Shown one piece after another: positions 54,347 to 62,917 of a stretch of 64,000 nucleotides of DNA (the first letter of the stretch is position 1; each line of letters begins with the position of its first letter). Both the position numbers and the translations under genes were made by a program. Source of the DNA: CAWBRY01 sp963791295 (GTDB lineage Bacteria; Bacteroidota; Bacteroidia; Chitinophagales; Chitinophagaceae); contig CAWBRY010000001.1 of assembly GCA_963791295.1 (NCBI GenBank), positions 620,001 through 684,000 of the forward strand, in the 5' to 3' direction. The notes below the pieces were generated by a model. It ran no database searches. It saw nothing but the letters and a program-made list of their open reading frames with translations, and had not been told where the DNA came from.

Positions 54347-55789
54347 ATGATACCTGGGATAAACAGCAAGAATTATTTTATTAAGAGCAGGCTGATCTTG
54401 ATTCCAGTTATTCTATTTGTTTCACTTTTATCCTGCCGGGTCGGCAAGGAATATCAACGGCCGGCACTGGAATTGCCCACGGCATTTAGCCAGGTGAGTT
54501 TTGCTGATACAAGTAGTATAGCCGATATCGAATGGGAGAAATTCTTTACCGACACAACATTAAAAGGTTTAATAGAAAAAGGCTTAGCATACAACCATGA
54601 TTTCCTCATGGCCACTAAACGAATTGAAGTTGCACAACAACGATTGAAACAGGCTCGCCTCCTTTATTTGCCCACAGCAGATCTGCAGATTACCAGCCAA
54701 TACACTTATCCTTCCAAGAATAGTTTGAGTGGGATCAGCACGAGTAGCTTTTTAGGCAAGAATCATCTGGAGAATTATTTAACAACTGTAAATATTTCCT
54801 GGGAACTCGATATATGGGGTAAGATAAGTCGGCAAAAAGAAGCCTTTTTGGCAGAATATCTTCAGTCATACGAGGGAGCAAAGGCCGTGCAGACACGGCT
54901 CATTGCGAATATAGCCGATGGTTTTTTTAACCTTCTTGCCCTGGATAAGCAGTTGGAAATTTCAAAAAAGAATCTACTCTTGAGCGATAGTTTCGTGGTC
55001 GCCACAAGGCTGCTCAAAGATGCAGGAATCGTTAACCTGTTAGCTGTTCAACAGGCGGAATCACAAAAGCAATCAACTGCGCTGCTGATTCCTCAATTGG
55101 AACAGGAAATCGCACTTCAGGAAAATGCATTGCAGATCCTCACGGGCCAACTCCCCGGAGTATTGAACCGCACTACTTCTTTGGATGAAGTTTCGGTAGA
55201 GGATAGCCTGTCAACAGGCTTACCTGTTTCAATGGTTAGCCGGAGACCAGATGTGCGAGCCGATGAGATGGCACTCATGGCAGCTAATGCGCGCGTAGGG
55301 GTTGCGCAGGCAAATATGTATCCTGGATTGAACATTAGTGCGGGCGGAGGACTGGAATCTTTCAAAGCCAGCAATTGGTTCAATATTCCAAGCTCATTGT
55401 TTGGCTTGGTATCCGGTTCAATAGCTCAACCTATTTTCAGGAGAAGGGAATTAAAAACACAATTCGAAGTTGCCAAGCTTGAAAGGGAAGAGGCAGTTAT
55501 CCAATTCAGGAAATCGGTCTTACAAGCAACAGGTGAAGTGTTTGATGCTTTGGTGCAAGTGGATAAATTAAAGCAACAAAAAGAAATCGCTATAGCCCGC
55601 GTTGATACGCTGCATCAAGCTGTCTTCAATGCGCAACTTCTATTTAAAAGCGATCTCGCCAACTACCTGGAAGTAATTACAGCGCAGGGCAACGCACTGG
55701 AAGCTGAACTGAATTTGGCTTCTATAGAACGGCAACGATTGACGGCGATGATTGAGCTTTATCGCGCACTCGGAGGGGGATGGAAATAG
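54347..55789 (+). CDS. RND outer-membrane factor lipoprotein (OprM/CusC type)
   Basis: The 480-residue product has a lipoprotein leader (VSLLSCRVGKEYQRP, with the usual V-G-K-x-Y-x-R-P start of the mature protein). Two outer-membrane efflux repeats follow, with the paired motif RPDVRADEMAL in the second. It forms the trimeric outer-membrane channel of the pump. The 27-bp gap after the transporter indicates one operon. It converges on the PQQ-type dehydrogenase gene 4 bp later. Confidence 0.93.
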   Translation: MIPGINSKNYFIKSRLILIPVILFVSLLSCRVGKEYQRPALELPTAFSQVSFADTSSIADIEWEKFFTDTTLKGLIEKGLAYNHDFLMATKRIEVAQQRLKQARLLYLPTADLQITSQYTYPSKNSLSGISTSSFLGKNHLENYLTTVNISWELDIWGKISRQKEAFLAEYLQSYEGAKAVQTRLIANIADGFFNLLALDKQLEISKKNLLLSDSFVVATRLLKDAGIVNLLAVQQAESQKQSTALLIPQLEQEIALQENALQILTGQLPGVLNRTTSLDEVSVEDSLSTGLPVSMVSRRPDVRADEMALMAANARVGVAQANMYPGLNISAGGGLESFKASNWFNIPSSLFGLVSGSIAQPIFRRRELKTQFEVAKLEREEAVIQFRKSVLQATGEVFDALVQVDKLKQQKEIAIARVDTLHQAVFNAQLLFKSDLANYLEVITAQGNALEAELNLASIERQRLTAMIELYRALGGGWK

Positions 55790-55792
55790 CTA

Positions 55793-57022
55793 TTACTTTT
55801 TCCCGATCCTATACAGTCGTCCCTGATCGGTGACAGCATACAATGCGCCATCCTTCCCGGTAGTAATATCCCTGAATCGTTGACCCTCGGTGGATAATAA
55901 TCTTTCTTCACCAACCACTTTATTATTCTTGAGTACAAGCCTGGCAATATGTTGACTACTCAGGCAAGTGATAAAAATATTCCCTTTCCATTCAGGCATA
56001 TTGTTGCCGGTATAAAAAGCCATGCCACTAGGCGAAACGACGGGATCCCAATAATAAACCGGTTGCTCCAATCCGGCTTTTTGCGTGCTGCCGTCCCCTA
56101 CAATTTCGCCACTATATTCTATTCCATAGGTGATCGTTGGCCAGCCATAGTTCTTACCTGGTTTTATAAGGTTTAATTCATCCCCGCCCCTCGGTCCGAA
56201 TTCATGTTCCCATATTTCACCGGTTGATGGATTCATGGTAAGACCTTGCACGTTTCGATGGCCATAGGAATAAATTTCAGGGCGGGCACCTGTCTTTCCA
56301 ATGAAGGGATTTCCTGATGCCGGTTTGCCATCGGTAGTTATACGGATAACCTTGCCAAGAGATGAATTTAAGTCCTGGGCCTGTGGTCTTGTCTGCAGGT
56401 CTGATCTTTCTCCGGTGCTGATGACAAGGTTTCCTGTCTTATCAAATAATATTCTTCCACCATAATGTAATGTGCCTTTGTATGCCGGTGTTGCGCGATA
56501 AATAACCGTAATACCTTCAATGGTTTTTTCATCATTGGAAAGTTTTCCCTTTGCTACAGCAGTAAGATTTCCATCCGAAGTATTTTCTGAGAAAAGCCAA
56601 TAGACCATTTTATTTTGTGAGAAAGCGGGATCGATCGTCAAACCCAGGAGACCGCCCTGCCCATTTGGATTTACTTTTGGAAGCCCTGTAATTGGGTTGC
56701 CTACCTGGCCGGTTGCTGTAGAGATGCGCATTACGCCGGCTTTTTCTGTAATGAGAAATCGCCCGTCAGGAAGGGTAGCGATGCCCCAGGGATTTTTTAA
56801 TTCTTTAGAAAGAATACGTCCTTCATAGAGAGACTTTGTTTTTACTCCCTGAATGCGTGTTTGTCCCCGGAACGCAGGTTTGTAATTACTATTTGGCGCT
56901 TTTGTTTCGACAGGAGCGGTACTATCCGCATTCGCTGGATTCTTATCAGCACATGCAGGTACTCCTGCAAATAGAATTAGGAAAGCCATGAAGCTAGCCA
57001 GTACAGAGATCATCTTTCGCAT
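55793..57022 (-). CDS. PQQ-dependent sugar dehydrogenase-like lipoprotein
   Basis: The 409-residue product has a lipoprotein leader (GVPACADKN). It is a six-bladed propeller of the soluble aldose sugar dehydrogenase (YliI) family: NPWGIATLPDGRFLITEKAG, NGQGGLLGLTIDP, LHYGGRILFD carrying the general-base His, the Arg in SYGHRNVQGL, and WEHEFGPRGGDELNLI. The His-Tyr-Gly-Gly replaces the more usual His-Asn-Gly-Gly. It would oxidise aldoses or another alcohol at the cell surface if PQQ is available. It is probably independent of the efflux operon. Confidence 0.9.
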   Translation of the reverse strand: MRKMISVLASFMAFLILFAGVPACADKNPANADSTAPVETKAPNSNYKPAFRGQTRIQGVKTKSLYEGRILSKELKNPWGIATLPDGRFLITEKAGVMRISTATGQVGNPITGLPKVNPNGQGGLLGLTIDPAFSQNKMVYWLFSENTSDGNLTAVAKGKLSNDEKTIEGITVIYRATPAYKGTLHYGGRILFDKTGNLVISTGERSDLQTRPQAQDLNSSLGKVIRITTDGKPASGNPFIGKTGARPEIYSYGHRNVQGLTMNPSTGEIWEHEFGPRGGDELNLIKPGKNYGWPTITYGIEYSGEIVGDGSTQKAGLEQPVYYWDPVVSPSGMAFYTGNNMPEWKGNIFITCLSSQHIARLVLKNNKVVGEERLLSTEGQRFRDITTGKDGALYAVTDQGRLYRIGKK

Positions 57023-57052
57023 ATTCTGAAATTTAGGGAGGAAAATACTAAA

Positions 57053-57685
57053 TTAAGGAGTACTTGTTAATACGGGACACCTTTTTACATAAGTGCTTTC
57101 AGTAAGCTGCCGAACAATAAAATCAGCTACATCAGCTCGTGAAATTTTCGGAAACCCTTTCATCTTGAACTTTTCTCCGATCTGGTAATTGCCTGTTCGC
57201 GGCTTATTCGTCATGTAGACCGGGTAAATGAGCGTCCAATCAAGATCACTTTTTTTGATTTGTTCGTCTGCTTTAAGTTTGTCGGCATAGACGTTTCTTA
57301 GCGGTAACCGGAATGCAATCCTTTGAATGAAACTGGCCTGATCATAAGTGGGACCAACGCCAAAAGCGGAGATAAGTATTAAGCGCCTGACATTTTTTTT
57401 ATTCATAGCAGGGATCAGGATGCCTGCGGCATCGGTCATTAAGTCATGTGCGTTTAACGACTTGCCAACGCCCAGTGCGCTAATGACGGCATCCTTGTCA
57501 TTCAAGGCATTTTCGATATCATTCTCATTAAGAACATTTCCTTTTATGATTGCTAAATTTTCATGTCGTTGACCAAGTTTGGAAGGATCACGTGCCAGCG
57601 CTGTTACATGATGACCTCCTTCAAGCGCCTGGTTGACTATTTCCTGCCCCGTAGCGCCCCTGGCACCTAAAATCAAAAGGTTCAT
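57053..57685 (-). CDS. NAD(P)-binding reductase (NmrA/SDR-like)
   Basis: The 210-residue product begins MNLLILGARGATGQEIV, the glycine-rich Rossmann motif of atypical short-chain dehydrogenases (NmrA-like/BLVRB type). Further on come IIKGNVLNENDIENAL and LILISAFGVGPT, then DWTLIYPVYMTNKPRTG. No classical YxxxK is evident, as is common in this group. It may sense or reduce with NAD(P)H. The gene lies 30 bp upstream of the PQQ-type gene on the same strand. Confidence 0.88.
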   Translation of the reverse strand: MNLLILGARGATGQEIVNQALEGGHHVTALARDPSKLGQRHENLAIIKGNVLNENDIENALNDKDAVISALGVGKSLNAHDLMTDAAGILIPAMNKKNVRRLILISAFGVGPTYDQASFIQRIAFRLPLRNVYADKLKADEQIKKSDLDWTLIYPVYMTNKPRTGNYQIGEKFKMKGFPKISRADVADFIVRQLTESTYVKRCPVLTSTP

Positions 57686-57770
57686 CCTTATTTTTATAGA
57701 TAAAGTACAACATTTTCCGATCGTTTCTTGATTTTCCTAATGGCTCAGCTGCTTCTAACCAGTCCGGGGT

Positions 57771-58052
57771 TCAATCTGGGGTGGTATTGCATGTATCTTT
57801 TCCTATCACCAGGCGCCGTTCTTCGGTAGCACCACATACAAGGGTTATCTTCTCATATGTCTCAAATCGCTGAAGGTCTTCCCCGCAAACTTCACATTGG
57901 TGATAGGAAACATTGGTCTTAATAAAATTCCAGCTGGCATCGTAATAGTCGAGGTAGTAAGTGACCGCGAGGCAGGAGGGTCGTAGATCAGTATCATTTT
58001 TTTGGCATGAAAAAAATGATAAGATCACGATCCAAATTAAACGGTTTTTCAT
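57771..58052 (-). CDS. Small cysteine-rich lipoprotein
   Basis: The 93-residue product has a lipoprotein leader (VILSFFSCQKND lipobox) and five further Cys residues, including a CEVCGED pair. Disulfides or metal binding are possible. No family is recognised. It is isolated between the reductase gene and the LytTR regulator, which ends 144 bp upstream. Confidence 0.6.
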   Translation of the reverse strand: MKNRLIWIVILSFFSCQKNDTDLRPSCLAVTYYLDYYDASWNFIKTNVSYHQCEVCGEDLQRFETYEKITLVCGATEERRLVIGKDTCNTTPD

Positions 58053-58195
58053 GGTCTGGGAAATTCAAAGGATTATCCAACCATGTCGCAAAGCTAATAC
58101 GCCAGTTCAGGGAAAGCATTTATCGTTCACCATGTATTCTGCACATTATATGAACAATCGATGCAAGGGTTTTCTCTTACTATTAAACCTGATTG

Positions 58196-58921
58196 TTACA
58201 AATTTCTGTCTGAAACCCTGGATAAGAATTCTTTTTTCTTCCTTCGGGAAATATCCACATACGAGCCGTCGGACATAACAATTTGGCCGCCCTCGTTCTT
58301 AATATACTTGCTAACAAAGATCAGATTGATGATATTGGAGTGATGGCACCGAAAAAAACCATGATCATTTAATAATTCTTCATATTCAATCAAACTCCGG
58401 CTGGATATAAATTTGCTTCCATCCCTAAGATAGAATTTGGTATAGTTACTTTCGGCCTCTAGTCGAATAATGTCTGCAATCGTGATAAACTGAAGACCAT
58501 CTATAGTTGGGATAGCTAATTTGGCGAAGGGAATACCGGGCGTTGGTTTCCTGACCTGTTCCAAACCCATGTCTCCTATCTTCTTAACGGATAGTTTCAG
58601 TTCCTCAATGTCGATGGGTTTTAAGAGATAGTCAATGGCAGCATGTTTAATCGCCTTGATGGCATATTGGTTATATGCCGTAGTGAATATGACATGGCCT
58701 CTCCGGCCGGTCAAGCGGCTCAACATCTCGAAGCCATTCATCTGAGGCATCTCAACATCCAGGAATATGAGCTCCGGCTTGTATTTATGGATGATTTCAA
58801 GTCCTTTAATTCCATTTTCAGCTTCGGCCACCACCCTTACCTCCGGGCAGAACAATTTCAGTTTTTCGCTTAAAGCAATTCTTCCATTTTGTTCATCATC
58901 TATGATTACTGCGGTGATCAT
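58196..58921 (-). CDS. LytTR-family response regulator
   Basis: The 241-residue product has a receiver with acidic residues DDE (8-10), phospho-acceptor Asp55 (LIFLDVEMPQ), FTTAYNQYAI and YLLKPIDIEEL, then a LytTR DNA-binding domain (about 140-235) with FFRCHHSNIINLIFVSKY. Its ATG overlaps the stop of the kinase gene by 4 bases (ATGA), so the pair is translationally coupled. No close target site with paired repeats was found near it. Confidence 0.93.
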   Translation of the reverse strand: MITAVIIDDEQNGRIALSEKLKLFCPEVRVVAEAENGIKGLEIIHKYKPELIFLDVEMPQMNGFEMLSRLTGRRGHVIFTTAYNQYAIKAIKHAAIDYLLKPIDIEELKLSVKKIGDMGLEQVRKPTPGIPFAKLAIPTIDGLQFITIADIIRLEAESNYTKFYLRDGSKFISSRSLIEYEELLNDHGFFRCHHSNIINLIFVSKYIKNEGGQIVMSDGSYVDISRRKKKEFLSRVSDRNL

Positions 58922-60774
58922 ATAGCCTGAAGGTTCAATTGAATCGAAACAAGCGTTCCGGCAGGAGCGCCATTTTCGTAAATATCTTCAATAGTCAAAG
59001 AAGGATACTCTTCTTTATTGAACATTTGGATCCTGGCCCTGGCGAGTTCCATACCATAAGAATGTTCTTTATGTTGCGGTATCCTGGACGAGGCCGATCT
59101 CCCAATTCCATTGTCAGCGATATGGTAGTGTAGTTTGTTGTCAGCTATTTGAATCGAAATAGTTAACAGTCCTTTTCCCGACTTTTTATTTCTCAGGCCA
59201 TGCAGGATGGCGTTTTCGACGATGGGTTGCACAACGAGAGGAGGAACTGCCAATAGGTCGGGTGTTATCGCCTCGTCGATGTTAAATCGGGTTTCAAATT
59301 GATTATTGTTTCTCAATTCTTCGAGGTCCGTATAAAGTTGGAGGGATTGAATATCTTTCTGAAGACTTACCGTATTGTCTTTCGTACTATCCAATATATT
59401 CCTTAACAGTTTGGCAAATTTATTTAAATACATTGTGGCCTTAAATTTATTATTGGAATAAATAAAAGCGTCAATGCTGTTGAGGCAGTTAAATAAAAAA
59501 TGGGGATTCAACTGTGCACGTAAGGCCTGGATCTCGAAGCTCTCAATTTCCCGTTGCAATTGATTGCGTTGCTGGAATATTTGGTTGTTTTCGTATTCGA
59601 GTAGCTGGTTGGCTTTTTGCTTCAACCTCGTTTTGTGGTAAAAGAATACCGCTATCAGGAGGCTCACCAAAATTCCAACTAATAAATAATACTGCTTTTT
59701 TCGAAAGGCTTCCTCCTGTTCAATTCTCTTTAATTCCTGCGTTCTTTTTTCCTGTGCAAATTCCATGGCATCAATTTTCCTGGCATTATCAGCGTTGACC
59801 ATAGAGTCCTTCATCGTTATGGCGATATCATAATAATGCAGTGCAGAATCCATAACCTCCAATTCACTATAAATATCCTTGAGGAATAAGCTGGATTCCT
59901 TAACCATCGGAAGCAGACTCAGAGAGCTGGCCAATGCATAAGCCTTTTTGCCATATTCGAGGGCTGTTTGAAGATCTTTCTGCCGGTACTTCAATTTTGA
60001 AAGAGACAAGTAGATCTTAATCAGGTCGGGTGTATGGTTAAATGATAAAGCTTCTTTTTCTGCGGCTAGATATAATTCAATGGATTTGTCATATTTGTTC
60101 AAAAGAGAATATACGTCTCCAACAGTTTTCTTGATTTCCCAGCTAAAATACCGGTTGAATTCATTTAATGGCTCATATCTCAACCGGTTGAGGCCTATTT
60201 GACCATGATACAAGGCCGAGTCTAATTGCCCATTCTTTATAAATAACTGCCCAAATCGCAAGGGATTGCCTAAATACCCCCGGCGGTCGATGCTGTCGTT
60301 TTCGGAAATGAGTTTTTCGTAAATGACACTCGACCTCCTTTGATATTCTAGCGCCCTTTTAATGTCGCCCTGGTTTTCATAATTCATTCCGATAAAGCTG
60401 AGTGCCGTTGCACATCCGGCGGAATCTATACCTTCTAATTCTTTCAGGAGCTGATGAAAAATTTCCAATGACCTTACCGCATCACCCGCTTCCATATAGA
60501 CAAAACCCAACTGGTACCTCAATCCGCGAGTATATTTAACCGGTTTATGCTTTTCGGAAAATTTAATGGATTCTTTACAATACTCTATAGACCTTGCGTA
60601 ACTCTTATTCTTCCATAGAAAGTGGAGCTCTTCAAGGATTTTCACTCTTAATGAATCGCTAATGGATTGACGCAGTAATTTCTGAAGACTATCGTTTTTT
60701 TGAATGACTTTATCCTGGCCAAACGATACAATCAGGAAAAAGAATGTGACAAGAATGAAAAACACTTTCATCAT
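58918..60774 (-). CDS. TPR-sensor LytS-type histidine kinase
   Basis: The frame is open to 60807, but MMKVFFILV at 60774 gives a proper signal peptide (cleavage near VSFGQ) and a 618-residue protein. Several TPRs (about 75-330) precede a transmembrane helix (about 360-380) and the His_kinase domain. The phospho-acceptor His is in LNPHFLFNCLNSIDAFIY, the N box in PLVVQPIVENAILHGL, and the G1 in ADNGIGRSAS. This makes it the cognate kinase of the LytTR regulator that follows, with a periplasmic TPR sensor. Confidence 0.92.
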   Translation of the reverse strand: MMKVFFILVTFFFLIVSFGQDKVIQKNDSLQKLLRQSISDSLRVKILEELHFLWKNKSYARSIEYCKESIKFSEKHKPVKYTRGLRYQLGFVYMEAGDAVRSLEIFHQLLKELEGIDSAGCATALSFIGMNYENQGDIKRALEYQRRSSVIYEKLISENDSIDRRGYLGNPLRFGQLFIKNGQLDSALYHGQIGLNRLRYEPLNEFNRYFSWEIKKTVGDVYSLLNKYDKSIELYLAAEKEALSFNHTPDLIKIYLSLSKLKYRQKDLQTALEYGKKAYALASSLSLLPMVKESSLFLKDIYSELEVMDSALHYYDIAITMKDSMVNADNARKIDAMEFAQEKRTQELKRIEQEEAFRKKQYYLLVGILVSLLIAVFFYHKTRLKQKANQLLEYENNQIFQQRNQLQREIESFEIQALRAQLNPHFLFNCLNSIDAFIYSNNKFKATMYLNKFAKLLRNILDSTKDNTVSLQKDIQSLQLYTDLEELRNNNQFETRFNIDEAITPDLLAVPPLVVQPIVENAILHGLRNKKSGKGLLTISIQIADNKLHYHIADNGIGRSASSRIPQHKEHSYGMELARARIQMFNKEEYPSLTIEDIYENGAPAGTLVSIQLNLQAI

Positions 60775-60851
60775 ACGTCTTAAGTGTGCAAAATTAAAAA
60801 TAATCAATTAAGTGAAGCAACCACCATGTCCTATTGTCAATGGACTTTAGA

Positions 60852-62915
60852 CTAATCTAATGGCAATTTGATAATGCATGTGCAATATTCTCCTTTCTCT
60901 GAATCTATCGAGATACTACCTCCATGTACCATATGTATTATATCATAACTTAAGGAAAGCCCAAGGCCGGTGCCTGTTCCAGTGGGCTTTGTCGTAAAGA
61001 AGGGTTGAAATATTTTTGATAAAATATCCTGATCAATCCCTATGCCGTTGTCTTTAATGGCGATTTCAATGCATTTGCTGAAATCATTATTTATCAAAAT
61101 GGAACTACTTACGGTCAATGTGGGATGATAGCCCGGCGATAATTTTTGCTTTTTTTCAGCCAGGGAATAAAAGGCGTTATTAAAAATGTTGAGCAATACA
61201 CGCCCGACGTCAGCTGGCATAACTTTCAGAAGGGGTAAGTTGGGATTCAGTTCGGTGAGGATATTCACATTGTAAGAACTATCCTTAGCTCTTATTGCAT
61301 GATAGCTTAACTTAAGATATTCTTCAATCAGGGCGTTGATATCTGTATCGGTTTTTGTCCCGGGCCTCGTCCGGGAGTGTTCCAGCATGGAGCGTACAAT
61401 GGCTTCCGCACGCTTACCATGATGACTTATTTTTATCAGGTTTAACTGGATGTCTGCGGAGATGCCAAGAGCGGCTTTCTCTTCTCCAATAAGAAGTTCA
61501 TTTTTCAGTTCATCCATCAATTCAATGCTTACGTCCGAGAAATTATTTACAAAATTTAACGGATTTTGGATTTCGTGGGCAATGCCAGCAGTAAGTTCGC
61601 CCAGTGAAGCCATTTTTTCTGCATGGATAAGTTGTCTTTGTTTTTCCTTTAGTTCAGCCAGATATTTATTCAACTCCTCCTTTTGGCTTTCGATCAATAT
61701 GTTTTGCTCATTCAATTTCCTGATTGTTTGTTTACGCTGATATATCATCCGATATAGAAAAATGATAAATAGGATAAAAAATGCGGAAAAAACCATTAAT
61801 AATCTTATCCGGGATTTTAAGGAAAGTTGCCTTTCAAGGTCAGCTATTTGTTGCTCCTTTAACTGATAATCGTAATGCATAGTCTGCGTTTTTCTCACCT
61901 TATCGACACCCTGCAAGGAATCTTTTGCAGCAGCAGCCAGATCACTAAATTTTAATGCCTGTTCATATTTTTTGGCATTCAAAAAGGCAGATTTCAATAA
62001 GGAAGCGGACTGCTGCATATACTCGTAATTGTGGACTTCCTCTGCTTTTCGATAGGCTTTGACACCATAGAAATACAGTGAATCCTGGGATCCCCACTTA
62101 TCAAACCACCTTGCGAGGCTTAAGTGGCTTTCAATCTCGCTGATGGCTTTATTCATCGATAAATAAATATCGCTAGTATGATGGGATGCTGATTCTAAAG
62201 CATAATTGATGAAATAATGCGCAGAGTCTTTTTGATTTTTTCGGATATAAATATTTCCTAACAGGCAGGAAATTTCTGCCGAAAACTGATCTTTTATTTC
62301 TGGCGGCACCATCTTCATATTTTGGAAGGCGATTTTTCCATACTTCAGGGCGCTGTCGATATTGTTTTTCTTGAAATAAATATCTCCATAATTGTAGGGC
62401 TGGAGAATGATGTTACGGGGATCATCCGTTTTATATTTATCAGCCTCGTGAGAATATTGCAGGGCTTTTTCCAGGTCACCCTGAGCCTTATAGTTGAGAC
62501 CTATGAAATTCAACGCGAGGTTACGTGTGTTTTGGGGAATCTCATCTAATTCAAGTATTGCCTGAAAATTTTCTATTGATTTGATGGATTCACCTATTTG
62601 CATCTGGGAAAAACCAAGCATGAATCGAATACCCGCTTCCTGATTTTTGTGGTTTATTTTTTGAGTAATCCTCAAAGCTTCGCTTAAATAACCCATCGAT
62701 TGGTACACATCGTCGGTTTTTGTCGCTACTGAAAGCGTAGCCAGTATATCGACTTTGATCGAGTCTTCCTTGGAATGATTGTGTAGTATCATCGTCAGAC
62801 TATCAACCAAATGATTAGAAGTAAGAGGTTGAGCTAAACCTCCTCTTATGGACATTGAAAAAAGGAGGATCAAAAGACACTGCCGGCACCTGGAGAAAGG
62901 CTGAATGAAAACCAT
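60852..62915 (-). CDS. TPR-sensor histidine kinase (HisKA-HATPase)
   Basis: The 687-residue product has a signal peptide (GGLAQ), TPR repeats (about 70-330), a coiled coil and transmembrane helix (about 380-400), then HisKA with His447 (HEIQNPLNFVNNFS) and a complete HATPase: N box LLNIFNNAFYSL, G1 DNGIGID, F box FQPFFTTKPTG and G2 GTGTGLGLSLSY. It lacks a receiver, and no cognate OmpR/NtrC regulator is adjacent. It precedes the TPR-LytS kinase by 77 bp and begins 2 bp after the TonB-dependent receptor, giving an unusual operon with two kinases of different classes. Confidence 0.93.
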   Translation of the reverse strand: MVFIQPFSRCRQCLLILLFSMSIRGGLAQPLTSNHLVDSLTMILHNHSKEDSIKVDILATLSVATKTDDVYQSMGYLSEALRITQKINHKNQEAGIRFMLGFSQMQIGESIKSIENFQAILELDEIPQNTRNLALNFIGLNYKAQGDLEKALQYSHEADKYKTDDPRNIILQPYNYGDIYFKKNNIDSALKYGKIAFQNMKMVPPEIKDQFSAEISCLLGNIYIRKNQKDSAHYFINYALESASHHTSDIYLSMNKAISEIESHLSLARWFDKWGSQDSLYFYGVKAYRKAEEVHNYEYMQQSASLLKSAFLNAKKYEQALKFSDLAAAAKDSLQGVDKVRKTQTMHYDYQLKEQQIADLERQLSLKSRIRLLMVFSAFFILFIIFLYRMIYQRKQTIRKLNEQNILIESQKEELNKYLAELKEKQRQLIHAEKMASLGELTAGIAHEIQNPLNFVNNFSDVSIELMDELKNELLIGEEKAALGISADIQLNLIKISHHGKRAEAIVRSMLEHSRTRPGTKTDTDINALIEEYLKLSYHAIRAKDSSYNVNILTELNPNLPLLKVMPADVGRVLLNIFNNAFYSLAEKKQKLSPGYHPTLTVSSSILINNDFSKCIEIAIKDNGIGIDQDILSKIFQPFFTTKPTGTGTGLGLSLSYDIIHMVHGGSISIDSEKGEYCTCIIKLPLD

Positions 62916-62917
62916 GA